NCBI RefSeq assembly: GCF_029167235.1
Contig: NZ_JARFTR010000303.1
Span: 1-41,196, forward strand
Direction: 5' to 3'
DNA: 41,196 nt
Origin: Kamptonema sp. UHCC 0994
Lineage (GTDB): Bacteria; Cyanobacteriota; Cyanobacteriia; Cyanobacteriales; Microcoleaceae
Part shown: piece after piece, positions 22,538 to 30,771 of the stretch
Layout of the letters: each line of letters begins with the position of its first letter
Numbering within the stretch: the first letter of the stretch is position 1
Notes under the pieces: model-generated
Told to the model about the DNA's origin: nothing
Database searches by the model: none
What the model saw: the letters and a program-made list of their open reading frames with translations, nothing else
Translations under genes and position numbers: made by a program

Positions 22538-24160
22538 ATGGCAGGTTTACTCAGAGCATCTGAAGAGGGGCTAAAAATCATTGACATGGTAAGACGCAAT
22601 CTCGGATGGAATAAAACTGAGGATACTTGGTGTCTCGCAGCCTTAGTTTCAACAGCTACCTTAAAGCGGTTTTGGGCAAGAATAGGAATTAGACGAGAGA
22701 ACTTTATCAATATTTGCAAAGCAGTAGAAATAGAAAACTGGGAATACATAGCTGAAGGCTACAAAATCAAGACAACAGAACCACTTTTAGCTGCCGCGAT
22801 CGCAGATATCCCCCTAGACTCTCAAAACGATAAAAACTTCCCCCTCCCTGAAAATTTACCCCCCGTGAGAAATTGGGTAAATCGCACAAAAGAACTCGAC
22901 ATCATAAAAGCTACACTGATTAACTCAGACATCACCGCCATCTCAATAGTCGGCTTACCAGGCATCGGCAAAACCTCCCTCATTAGCCAACTAATTCGCC
23001 AACTTCACACAGAAAATACCCCCTTCACCGCCGCCGCTTGGCAATCGTTACAATCGGCAACAGGCAAAGCACCCCCCTTTGATTGGACGATTGATTCCCT
23101 GCTATTCACTCTATCCAACGGCGACATCACAACAACCGTCACTCCTCAAGATGACTCTTTAAAAAAGATAGAAAAACTGATAAAAATTATCAAGGCTAAA
23201 CCTTGCTTAATCATATTCGATCGCGCCGAAACTCTCCTCAAAACCAAACAAGCACAAACCGCTGGCTATTTCGCAGACGACAGTGCCGAATACCCTTGGT
23301 TATTCAAACAACTATTAGAAACAGAACATCAAAGCAAAATCCTATTCACCAGTCGCGAAAGCTTAGCGGAATTGCCACCAACTGTTACCCGTGAAATCCA
23401 GCTAAACGGACTAAATCAAGATGCGGCAATTACCCTATTGCAATCTTTAAATCTGACTGCAAATCGTGAAGAATTAGCCGAACTTTCCCATCGCTACCAA
23501 GGACATCCCAAAGCTTTGCAACTGGTAGCTACGTTAATTCGAGATGATGACGAGTTTCAGGGAAATGTCGGAAAGTTTTTGCAGGATAGAGATTGGCTAC
23601 TCATTCGAGATATTGAGAGCTTAATTGATGAAATGATACTCCGACTTAGCGACTTAGAACAAACTTGCCTCAGCCGAATTTCTATCTATCAAACTTCAGA
23701 ATATCCCCTATCTTTTGCCGCAATTGCTACTCAAATGCCAGAAGTAAGTAAATATGAACTTAAAGAAAATATTATCCTGGCTCTCAAGCGTCGGCAACTG
23801 CTATGTTATGATTGTCAAAGAGAATCTTATCAATTGCATCCCCTAGTCCAAGAAAAAGGCTATCCCTTACTAAATCAAAACCATGAAAATGTTCGCGCTG
23901 CACATCGTAAAGCGTACCATTATTTTATCAGCATTCCCCTCAAACCTGAATCTGAATGGCAAGATATTGAGGATATTAAACCACTAATCAGAGCGCACTA
24001 TCATGCGTCTCAGGCAGAAGATTTGGATGCTGCAAAGGCGATAATTGCTGAAGTTTACAAGTATATGCAACAATGGAATTGTGCAGAGGATTTAGGTGTA
24101 AATCTACTGTCACCATTATTGAATGAAACTCATAAACTTAAAGCTAGTGTCGATGAATAA
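22538..24160 (+). CDS. STAND NTPase with NB-ARC domain and N-terminal HTH-like domain
   Basis: 540 residues from ATG (a GTG lies four codons upstream). Residues 1-75 (MAGLLRASEEGLKIIDMVRR, TLKRFWARIGIRRENFINIC) resemble the HTH-like effector or adaptor domain seen at the front of many cyanobacterial NB-ARC proteins. The P-loop SIVGLPGIGKTSL is at about 136-148, Walker B-like CLIIFDRAETLL near 225, and NB-ARC sensor motifs (LFTSRE, LNGLNQDAAITLL, HRYQGHPKALQLVATLI) follow. A winged-helix region ends near 430. STAND proteins normally carry TPR or WD repeats as sensor; here only about 100 further residues remain, so the protein looks short. Possible roles are signalling or defence. Confidence 0.85.
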   Translation: MAGLLRASEEGLKIIDMVRRNLGWNKTEDTWCLAALVSTATLKRFWARIGIRRENFINICKAVEIENWEYIAEGYKIKTTEPLLAAAIADIPLDSQNDKNFPLPENLPPVRNWVNRTKELDIIKATLINSDITAISIVGLPGIGKTSLISQLIRQLHTENTPFTAAAWQSLQSATGKAPPFDWTIDSLLFTLSNGDITTTVTPQDDSLKKIEKLIKIIKAKPCLIIFDRAETLLKTKQAQTAGYFADDSAEYPWLFKQLLETEHQSKILFTSRESLAELPPTVTREIQLNGLNQDAAITLLQSLNLTANREELAELSHRYQGHPKALQLVATLIRDDDEFQGNVGKFLQDRDWLLIRDIESLIDEMILRLSDLEQTCLSRISIYQTSEYPLSFAAIATQMPEVSKYELKENIILALKRRQLLCYDCQRESYQLHPLVQEKGYPLLNQNHENVRAAHRKAYHYFISIPLKPESEWQDIEDIKPLIRAHYHASQAEDLDAAKAIIAEVYKYMQQWNCAEDLGVNLLSPLLNETHKLKASVDE

Positions 24161-24173
24161 CAGGGTTAAATTC

Positions 24174-24200
24174 GTAGGGGCGGTGCCCCCGTGCCCGCCC
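24174..24200. repeat. GC-rich interspersed repeat GTAGGGGCGGTGCCCCCGTG
   Basis: gtaggggcggtgcccccgtgcccgccc has overlapping palindromic parts and is a type of short repeat often seen between cyanobacterial genes. It sits between two convergent genes and may serve as a bidirectional terminator. Confidence 0.5.
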
Positions 24201-24206
24201 TCTCAA

Positions 24207-25520
24207 TCAAACTACCTGACCATAAAGGTCATAAACATCAGCATCAGTAATGTTTACACGCACCATAGACCCCAAAGAGGCCTCTCCCTCAACATATACT
24301 AAACCATCGACATCAGGGGAAAAACGAGCCGATCGCCCTATTAACTCTCCTGTCTCTGGATTTTCTTGTTCCAGCAATACATCTACCATCTTACCTACCG
24401 ACTTTTGATTATTCTTCAGCGAAATCGGTTGCTGCGCCGCCATCACCGCCTCTCGCCGCGCTTCCATGACTTCTTGCGGTAATTGATTGGGTAAATTGTA
24501 GGCAGGTGTTCCCTCCTCTGGGGAAAATGTGAATACTCCGACGTGATCGAATTCGTGACGCTTGACAAATTCTAATAAATGTGCTGCGTGTTCCTCGGTT
24601 TCGCCAGGAAAGCCGACGATAAAAGTTGTCCGCAAAATAGCATCAGGCATAGAGGCTTTAATCCGCTCAATGATGCTATCATTTACGCCTGCTTGAAATG
24701 GTCGATTCATGGCCCGCAAAATTTCCGGGTGGGAGTGTTGTAAGGGTAGATCCAAGTAAGGCAAAATATTGGGTGTTTCCTGAATTGCCGCCATCACTTT
24801 TGGCGTTAAACCTGTAGGATAGGCGTAGTGCATCCGAATCCAAGGTATATCGACTTTACCTAATGCTTGTAACAGTTCAGCTAATTTGGGTTCGCCGTAG
24901 ATGTCTTTGCCATAATTGGTAGTAATTTGGGAAATTAAGATAATTTCTTTTACACCTTCGGCAGCTAACTGTTCGGCTTCGGCGACAATAGATTCGATGG
25001 TGCGCGATCGCTGATTTCCCCGCAAATGAGGGATAATGCAAAATGCACAGCGATAGTCGCATCCTTCGGCAATTCGCAAGTAGGCGACAGCTTCCGGTGT
25101 AGTTCGGTAACGGGGGGTATTTTCATCGGCGATGTAGGTAGGTTCAGCAGAAACTAAGGTAACGCGATCGCCTTTTTCCACCTGTTCAATTACACCAACA
25201 ATTTGATGATAATCCCCAGTGCCAACCAATGCCACTGCTTCTGGTAATTCATTGAGTAAATCTTGTTGAAAATGCTGGGCCATACAGCCAGCAATCACAA
25301 TTTTTTTATTAGCTTGAGCTAATTCTACCAAAGTGCGAACGGACTCTTCCCGCGCTGCTTGGATAAAACTGCAAGTATTAACAATAACGTAATCGGCTAA
25401 CTCTTCATTGGCATCGACTTGATAGCCTGCTTGTGCCAACAAGCCAATCATGTGTTCGGTGTCTATGCGATTTTTTTCACAACCGAGGTGAGTAAATGCG
25501 ATCGTTGGCTTAGTTGCCAT
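24207..25520 (-). CDS. rimO: Ribosomal protein S12 methylthiotransferase RimO
   Basis: 437 residues, full length. Adds a methylthio group to the conserved Asp of ribosomal protein S12, using radical SAM chemistry. The N-terminal UPF0004 domain binds an Fe-S cluster through C14, C50 and C79 ([24 protein letters not shown]). The radical SAM triad CDYRCAFC (C154, C158, C161) is intact, followed by the [12 protein letters not shown] motif and a C-terminal TRAM domain. [10 protein letters not shown] separates it from MiaB. Confidence 0.96.
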   Translation of the reverse strand: MATKPTIAFTHLGCEKNRIDTEHMIGLLAQAGYQVDANEELADYVIVNTCSFIQAAREESVRTLVELAQANKKIVIAGCMAQHFQQDLLNELPEAVALVGTGDYHQIVGVIEQVEKGDRVTLVSAEPTYIADENTPRYRTTPEAVAYLRIAEGCDYRCAFCIIPHLRGNQRSRTIESIVAEAEQLAAEGVKEIILISQITTNYGKDIYGEPKLAELLQALGKVDIPWIRMHYAYPTGLTPKVMAAIQETPNILPYLDLPLQHSHPEILRAMNRPFQAGVNDSIIERIKASMPDAILRTTFIVGFPGETEEHAAHLLEFVKRHEFDHVGVFTFSPEEGTPAYNLPNQLPQEVMEARREAVMAAQQPISLKNNQKSVGKMVDVLLEQENPETGELIGRSARFSPDVDGLVYVEGEASLGSMVRVNITDADVYDLYGQVV

Positions 25521-25648
25521 ATAGGATTTATCTTTAGGAGATTTCTACAAACGTTTTACTATAGCACACAAGTTGACAATTGACAATAAATGAGGGAAGA
25601 TTACCTGAAAAATCTATATTAAGTGCAAAACTTTTTAAGCGATCGCCT

Positions 25649-26539
25649 GTGACTTACGACAACATTTGTAAATATCTAGCTGAAGAGTATCCGGTTTCCT
25701 TTGTCCGCTGGCTACTGCCAACTAACACCGAGGAAATTCAGGTACTCAAAACTGAACTCAGCCTAGAACCTATTAGAGCAGACTCGGTGACATTCTTGCA
25801 AGTAGCAAACCAAATTCTACACCTAGAATTTCAAACAGAGCCTGCTTCTGAGCCACCAATGCCGCTAAGAATGTTAGACTATTGGGTGAGGCTGCATCGT
25901 CAATATCGGTGCGACATCGAACAAGTCGTGATTTTTTTAACGCGCACAAGTTCACAAGCTGCCTTTACTAATCAGTTTACTGCTCGTAATACCCAGCACC
26001 GCTACCGAGTCATCCGAATGTGGGAACAAAACCCCGCACCTTTACTGGCTAACCCAGAACTTTTACCGTTAGCTGTGTTAGCGCGATCGGATAATCCTAA
26101 TATTTTGCTACAACAAGTAGCAGAACAAGTTGCTAGCATTGAAGCACCGGATGAACGGCAGAATCTTTCAGCTTGTATAGAGATTTTAGCAGGTCTGCGG
26201 TTTAATACAGCATTGATTCGCCAACTATTCAGAGAGGAGATTATGCGTGAGTCTGTAATTTATCAAGAAATCATCCAGCGAGGAGAGCAACAAGGTCTCC
26301 AACAAGGACTGCAACAAGGATTGCAACAAGGACTACAACAAGGACTACAACAAGGACTAGGACAGGAAGCGTTAGCATATACGATGCGTCTGCTAAATCG
26401 TCGTGTTGGGGAGATTAATACTCAGCTACAAGCAAGAATTCGTCTGTTATCTGTTGTGCAATTGGAAAATTTGGGTGAGGCATTATTAGATTTTTCTGAT
26501 GTTAGTGATTTAGTTGCTTGGCTAGATACTAATCATTAA
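25649..26539 (+). CDS. Rpn/PD-(D/E)XK-like protein with DUF4351 C-terminus
   Basis: 296 residues from the GTG that gives MTYDNICKYLAEEYP, the usual beginning of this family; the open frame extends 23 codons upstream but only to a TTG. The N-terminal part (ILHLEFQTEP, LRMLDYWVRLHRQY, QVVIFL) is the PD-(D/E)XK nuclease-like core of recombination-promoting nuclease/transposase-like proteins. A QQGL tetrapeptide array (26288-26351) leads into the DUF4351 tail (EALAYTMRLLNRRVGEI, VVQLENLGEALLDFSDVSDLVAWL). The 3' end is duplicated just downstream. Confidence 0.82.
   Translation: MTYDNICKYLAEEYPVSFVRWLLPTNTEEIQVLKTELSLEPIRADSVTFLQVANQILHLEFQTEPASEPPMPLRMLDYWVRLHRQYRCDIEQVVIFLTRTSSQAAFTNQFTARNTQHRYRVIRMWEQNPAPLLANPELLPLAVLARSDNPNILLQQVAEQVASIEAPDERQNLSACIEILAGLRFNTALIRQLFREEIMRESVIYQEIIQRGEQQGLQQGLQQGLQQGLQQGLQQGLGQEALAYTMRLLNRRVGEINTQLQARIRLLSVVQLENLGEALLDFSDVSDLVAWLDTNH
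26288..26353 (+). repeat. 12-bp tandem repeat encoding QQGL
   Basis: Units caacaaggactc/attg/acta encode Gln-Gln-Gly-Leu repeats within the DUF4351 protein; about five and a half units. Third-position variation (gga-ctg, gga-ttg, gga-cta) shows that protein periodicity is kept. Confidence 0.85.
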
Positions 26540-26587
26540 GAATAACCAAGTTTTTCAGTTGTTCGCTAATGATTCAGAGAGGACATT

Positions 26588-26899
26588 ATGCGTGAGTCTG
26601 TAATTTATCAAGAAATCATCCAGCGAGGCCTCCAACAAGGACTCCAACAAGGACTCCAACAAGGACTCCAACAAGGATTGCAACAAGGATTGCAACAAGG
26701 ATTGCAACAAGGACTAAGACAGGAAGCGTTAGCATATACGATGCGTCTGCTAAATCGTCGTTTTGGGGAGATTAACGCTCAGCTACAAGCAAGAATTCGT
26801 CTGTTATCTGTTGTTCAATTGGAAAATTTGGGTGAGGCGTTATTAGATTTTTCTGATGTTAATGATTTAGTTGCTTGGCTAAATACTCATCAGCAATAG
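26588..26899 (+). CDS. Stand-alone duplicate of the DUF4351 C-terminus
   Basis: 103 residues starting MRESVIYQEIIQRG, a segment that is internal in the upstream gene (from 26241), followed by seven QQGL units and a DUF4351 tail almost identical to that of the first gene (RRFGEINAQLQ versus RRVGEINTQLQ). The bases before the ATG (ttcagagaggacatt) also copy the internal DNA (ttcagagaggagatt), giving an accidental GAGAGGA ribosome-binding site. It lacks the nuclease-like core. It may be an expressed regulatory fragment or a passive duplication. Confidence 0.65.
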   Translation: MRESVIYQEIIQRGLQQGLQQGLQQGLQQGLQQGLQQGLQQGLRQEALAYTMRLLNRRFGEINAQLQARIRLLSVVQLENLGEALLDFSDVNDLVAWLNTHQQ

Positions 26900-26911
26900 T
26901 AACCAGTAAGT

Positions 26912-26985
26912 AGGGTGGGCAAAGCCGACAACCATTTATAACTATTCAATGTCAGCTTCTTGCAGCTTTGTGTACCCTACGTTTA
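26912..26985. repeat. Imperfect inverted repeat with GTAGGGT ends
   Basis: gtagggtgggcaaagc at the left and gctttgtgtaccctac at the right form imperfect inverted repeats about 40 bases apart. The GTAGGGT end is shared with the 33916-33980 repeat. Confidence 0.5.
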
Positions 26986-27083
26986 ACGCAATCTTAATTA
27001 TTATTTTACAAATATACTCTTAGTTAGATGTTAGAAAATAGATTGTTTGCTAAAATCAGCGTAAGAATTAGGATGACCGTACT

Positions 27084-27224
27084 ATGTCTGACTTAAATCG
27101 CGGAATTATGAAGTTTAAGGGAGCCGATAGCCCAACGGCGATCGCAGTCTCAGCGATCGCGATTCTGGGTAGCATCAGTTTCCTGATCTGGTGGGCACTA
27201 CAATCAGCCTACACTTTAAGCTAA
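27084..27224 (+). CDS. Small single-helix membrane protein (photosynthesis-type)
   Basis: 46 residues: MSDLNRGIMKFKGADSPTAI, then a transmembrane helix IAVSAIAILGSISFLIWWAL and a short tail. The short polar N-terminus with one helix is typical of small thylakoid subunits or assembly factors. A resemblance to proteins annotated as photosystem II factor Psb35 is suspected from memory and not verified. A GGAT lies upstream of the ATG, and a stem-loop follows at 27349. Confidence 0.6.
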   Translation: MSDLNRGIMKFKGADSPTAIAVSAIAILGSISFLIWWALQSAYTLS

Positions 27225-27348
27225 TGAGGGGTAAGCTTATCTGTATTAATGACTATCCAAACCCTAAACTCCCCAATCACCCAGTCGGGTGAGTCATCTG
27301 GATGAAGTTGGAGGCTGCCAGCGGTAATACTCTTGTAATATAGTTGTA

Positions 27349-27381
27349 GTAAAGACGCGCAATAGTGCGTCTTTACTTTTG
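27349..27381 (+). terminator. Stem-loop terminator
   Basis: agtaaagacgc and gcgtctttact form a perfect 11-bp stem with an 8-base loop, followed by tttga. It follows the small membrane protein gene and precedes the ABC transporter gene. Confidence 0.65.
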
Positions 27382-27414
27382 ATGGCCCGATGGGCCGTAT
27401 TACAAGTAAAACCT

Positions 27415-29241
27415 ATGGCAACCTTTCGGGACATCCTCAAATATTACGAGGACTATTGGAAAACTTCTGTCATCAGTATAGGAGCATCCAGCGCCTTTGA
27501 ACTAATCGATCTGATTGTTCCCTACGCAATTGGTCAAACTTTAAACGTTTTGTCGGGTAAACCGCCAGATGCGATCGCGCAAAATTTAATAAATGCGATC
27601 GCCTCCGCCACTCAACAACCCGTCAATCAGACATTATCCCTATCCGTATTGCTGGGCTTAATTTTCCTAGCCACCGTCTGTAAAGCACCAGTACAGCCTT
27701 GGCTTGGTTCCTGGTTTCACTGGTTAATTTCCTTAAAAGCACGTCGAGATCGCACCCAAGGCGCGATCGCCAAAATCCTCACCTTACCCCTAGAATTCTA
27801 CGACGAAAACAACCCCGGACGCATTGCCAGCCGCATAGCTAAAGGACTAGCAAACCACAGTTGGACATACCCAGAAATTGCAGGCGAACTAATTCCCGAA
27901 GTCGTGCGTTTACTTGGTATTTTTGTCGTAATTTGGCTAATCGAATGGCGAATCGGCTTATTAATCCTGGTTTCCTTCCTATTTATCCTCAGCTTCACTC
28001 TGAAAGAACTCAAACATCTAATTGACAGAGAAGAAATTTTGGATGAATACATCGAAAATACAGAAAGCCACAATTCAGAAATTATCACCAATATCAAAAC
28101 TGTCAAAGCGTTTGCCACCGAAAATTTAGAATTTGAAAGGCAAACAACACGCCTAAACCGCGAGTTAAAAATTGGACTTCACCGTATCCACCGAAGATAT
28201 GTAACATTGGGAATGTCCCAGAAGACCGTTATTCAGTTTTGTCTATTTTTGGTGCTGGGTTTTAGTGTAGCAGCAACGGCTGGCGGTCAAATTTCTCTAG
28301 GATACTTCGTCACGACTTATACACTGGCGAGTATGGCTTATTCAGAACTAACTCCGATTACTAATCTTGCGGAAGTATTTGCTCGCCGCTATGCTTCAAT
28401 GATGCGGTTTCACGAGTTTATGCAGTTACCAGATGGTGATGATAAGGTAATGCTAGAAACGGCGTTTCCAAAGGAGTCAATACGTCCATCCTACAAATTT
28501 ACTGGCAAGGTTGAGTTTTCTCACCTGACATTTGGATATGACCCGGAAAAACCTGTTTTACAAGATATTGATTTATTGATTCATCCCTGTCAAACTGTGG
28601 CATTAGTAGGTAAATCGGGTTCCGGTAAGTCTACTTTGGTGAAGCTACTATTTCGGTATTTTGAACCGAAAGGAGGCCGGATTCTGATCGATGGCGATGA
28701 CATTCGCACGTTAAATGTAACTGCTTACCGCCAGCGTTTGGCGATCGTTCATCAGGAAGTTGATGTTTTCAATGGTACTTTGTTGGATAACTTGATTTAT
28801 GGTAATCGGAAAGCTACCTTTGAACAAGTTGAGGATGCTTGTCGGATTGCGAAAGTAGACGAGTTTATCCATCAATTGCCCCAAGGTTATCATACATTTG
28901 TCGGTGAACGCGGTGTGCGGTTGTCGGGTGGCCAACGGCAACGGTTGGGAATTGCGAGGGCGCTATTGGTCGATCCAGATGTGCTAATCTTTGATGAAGC
29001 TACTTCTAGTCTGGATTATGAGTCAGAGCGATCGATTCAGCTAGCAATGAAGAATATCTTAGGCACGCGGACGACGATTATTATTGCCCACCGATTGAGT
29101 ACGATTCGGGAAGCAGATCAGATTGTAGTTCTTGACCAAGGCCAGATTGTGGAAGTTGGTAGCCATGATGAATTATTAACCCAAGGGGGGATTTACCGAC
29201 GATTGCACTCCCTGCAAGAAACAGGCGAACTAATTGCTTAG
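27415..29241 (+). CDS. ABC transporter, fused permease and ATPase (ABCB/MsbA type)
   Basis: 608 residues from the ATG giving MATFRDILKYYEDYW. The N-terminal half has six predicted membrane helices. The ATPase half has Walker A GKSGSGKST, Q-loop HQEVDVFN, signature LSGGQRQRLGIARALL, Walker B VLIFDEATSSLD and H-loop IIIAHRLST, so it is complete. As a half-transporter it should work as a homodimer exporting a lipid, peptide or drug; the substrate cannot be read from sequence. A terminator follows at 29303. A longer reading to 27379 would begin inside the upstream stem-loop and is less likely. Confidence 0.93.
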   Translation: MATFRDILKYYEDYWKTSVISIGASSAFELIDLIVPYAIGQTLNVLSGKPPDAIAQNLINAIASATQQPVNQTLSLSVLLGLIFLATVCKAPVQPWLGSWFHWLISLKARRDRTQGAIAKILTLPLEFYDENNPGRIASRIAKGLANHSWTYPEIAGELIPEVVRLLGIFVVIWLIEWRIGLLILVSFLFILSFTLKELKHLIDREEILDEYIENTESHNSEIITNIKTVKAFATENLEFERQTTRLNRELKIGLHRIHRRYVTLGMSQKTVIQFCLFLVLGFSVAATAGGQISLGYFVTTYTLASMAYSELTPITNLAEVFARRYASMMRFHEFMQLPDGDDKVMLETAFPKESIRPSYKFTGKVEFSHLTFGYDPEKPVLQDIDLLIHPCQTVALVGKSGSGKSTLVKLLFRYFEPKGGRILIDGDDIRTLNVTAYRQRLAIVHQEVDVFNGTLLDNLIYGNRKATFEQVEDACRIAKVDEFIHQLPQGYHTFVGERGVRLSGGQRQRLGIARALLVDPDVLIFDEATSSLDYESERSIQLAMKNILGTRTTIIIAHRLSTIREADQIVVLDQGQIVEVGSHDELLTQGGIYRRLHSLQETGELIA

Positions 29242-29302
29242 GTTTTTCTCGCTGGATTTGGAGGCTGTATGCCTACAAGAGTATAGGATGCAGTTGAGCT
29301 AG

Positions 29303-29331
29303 AGTGCTATCCGGTAAAGATAGCACTTTTG
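29303..29331 (+). terminator. Rho-independent terminator of the ABC transporter gene
   Basis: agtgctatc (29303-29311) pairs with gatagcact (29319-29327), followed by tttt. About 60 bases after the stop. Confidence 0.75.
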
Positions 29332-29358
29332 CCTGTTGAGTCTGGGAGAAAATCTCGT

Positions 29359-29520
29359 TATAGCAACCTTCTTGGTAGTTAGGACGTTCTGAGTTACTGA
29401 AACTCCCTGATTCTATTCCCTTCTTTCCCCCCTTTCCCTTCTTTCCCCATCTCCCCCATCTTTCCCCCTAGCCCCTAGCCCCTAGCCCCTAGCCCCTAAC
29501 CGCTGAAAGCGGTTGCTATA
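29359..29520. mobile_element. MITE-like element, family B, copy 2
   Basis: Ends tatagcaacc and ggttgctata (10-bp perfect; the left side extends to gttatagcaacc). The first 40 bases match copy 1 at 21061 almost completely (aaccttcttgg.agttaggacgttctgagtt). The C/T-rich interior contains four cccctag units. No ORF. Confidence 0.8.
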
Positions 29521-29612
29521 TGTGAAGTTTTGTTAATTTTGCCAAAAATCTCGTTTACCCCCTTGCACAAGTAGAGGTAGTGCTGCTACTATTAATGATT
29601 GTGGGTGCAAAT

Positions 29613-29697
29613 GGGTCGGTGCCCGAGCGGTTAATGGGGGCGGACTGTAAATCCGCTGGCTACGCCTACGCTAGTTCAAATCTAGCCCGGCCCACCA
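29613..29697 (+). tRNA. trnY: tRNA-Tyr (GTA)
   Basis: Acceptor GGGTCGG (29613-29619) pairs with CCGGCCC (29687-29693); discriminator A and encoded CCA follow. Anticodon loop ctGTAaa within CGGA..TCCG. A long class II variable arm is present (ctggctacgcctacg), as required for bacterial tRNA-Tyr. T arm ctagttcaaatctag. Confidence 0.95.
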
Positions 29698-29762
29698 CAT
29701 TTTTATAGAAAATTAAAAATTAAAAATTCAAGATTTAAACTTTTTAACTTTTAATTTTAACT

Positions 29763-29834
29763 GCCCTTGTAGCTCAGTGGTAGAGCACACCCTTGGTAAG
29801 GGTGAGGTCATGAGTTCAATCCTCATCAAGGGCT
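29763..29834 (+). tRNA. trnT: tRNA-Thr (GGT)
   Basis: Acceptor GCCCTTG pairs with CAAGGGC (29827-29833). D arm agctcagtggtagagc, anticodon loop ctTGGTaag with GGT, T arm with gttcaatcc. CCA is not encoded. It lies 65 bases after tRNA-Tyr, probably co-transcribed. Confidence 0.95.
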
Positions 29835-30389
29835 TTAATTAATAGTCGCTTGTTTCTTGGCGATCGCCTTCTAATCCTAGCTTGTTTCGTGGCGTAGGCG
29901 AAGCCAGCGGTCGGCATCGCACTCCATCGAACTTACGTTAAATTCGTAAAAGCTTATCGACATTGGATCTTGGTATTCTGTGCCACCGTATTTCTGCTGA
30001 GTGCTATTTGTTACCTTACGTAATCATATTTACACAACCTTTACAATATACTGTAGTAAAATCGACAATCTTAAAGATTGTGTAAAGAACCTAGGGCAAC
30101 TTATTCAAATGTTCAGAATGTTTGCGTATAATAGAAATCAGATGTCTGCATACTTGAGCGATCGCCTCTAAGCATTGCCTAACACCGCAGAGCTGCCCTA
30201 TAGCTAAATAAGTTGGGTGTCATCTAGTGCCTAGAAAATCTTAACTTTTATCTTTTCTCTTCCACAAACTTAAGTAAATTAGTTGAGGTAGCTTAGACAA
30301 AAGAGGTTAAGACGATCGCAATGCACAGATTTTGTTACTCGCCAATTGCCCAAAACAAAAAATAATAATAATTAATGGTAGAATTTTGT
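29835..30389. other. Long intergenic region between tRNA-Thr and the PEP-CTERM gene
   Basis: 555 bases without a convincing gene. It holds a reverse-strand copy of the ctggcttcgcctacgc repeat (29892-29907) and a small hairpin acaatctt/agattgt near 30068-30083. A/T-rich DNA follows, probably the promoter of the PEP-CTERM gene. The two ends differ in base composition, suggesting a mixed origin. Confidence 0.5.
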
Positions 30390-30689
30390 ATGAACAAATT
30401 ATTGACTTCTGGTGCGGGGGTCTTATGTATAGCAACAGCTATTGCTTGGGGAGAAACTGCCTTCGCTGCCAACTTACAAACAAGTTCATTAGCTAGAGTG
30501 TGGCATTCTGGAAACTCTTTTCTAGGCCAGATTCAGCCAGCTTCAGATGCACCGCCATTGCTTGATAAGCAATTACCCACAAACCCAAGCCCAGCTAGAG
30601 TCCCAGAGCCAGCAATGGTAGTTGGTTTAGGTTTAGTTGCGGGTTCTTTTGCTTTGACTCGCCGCCGTCCAGAGAAAAAAGAACTGTAA
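30390..30689 (+). CDS. Small PEP-CTERM sorting-domain protein
   Basis: 99 residues from the ATG giving MNKLLTSGAG (ATG 30375 is an alternative). A signal peptide ends near TAFAA. The C-terminus has the full tripartite sorting signal: VPEP motif, a hydrophobic helix (AMVVGLGLVAGSFAL) and a basic tail (TRRRPEKKEL). Exosortase-processed proteins of this type are exported and often belong to extracellular-matrix loci, which fits the glycan genes that follow. The middle part is short and unrecognised. Confidence 0.85.
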   Translation: MNKLLTSGAGVLCIATAIAWGETAFAANLQTSSLARVWHSGNSFLGQIQPASDAPPLLDKQLPTNPSPARVPEPAMVVGLGLVAGSFALTRRRPEKKEL

Positions 30690-30771
30690 AATTTCACATA
30701 GATGGGTTGTTGCATTGACAGGTTGTGGTATAGTCAAGCGTTAGTTATAAAAACCTCATTAACACCAAAAC

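Noticed and set aside
22375-22749. Minus-strand open frame covering the NTPase start
   Set aside because: It lies antisense to the conserved N-terminus of the STAND NTPase and out of frame with the DUF2690 segment; it may include the old signal-peptide region but is not a gene as it stands.
27225-27345. Possible riboswitch or attenuator before the ABC transporter
   Set aside because: Only one simple stem-loop is visible (at 27349) and it fits a terminator of the previous gene; no known riboswitch core was recognised.
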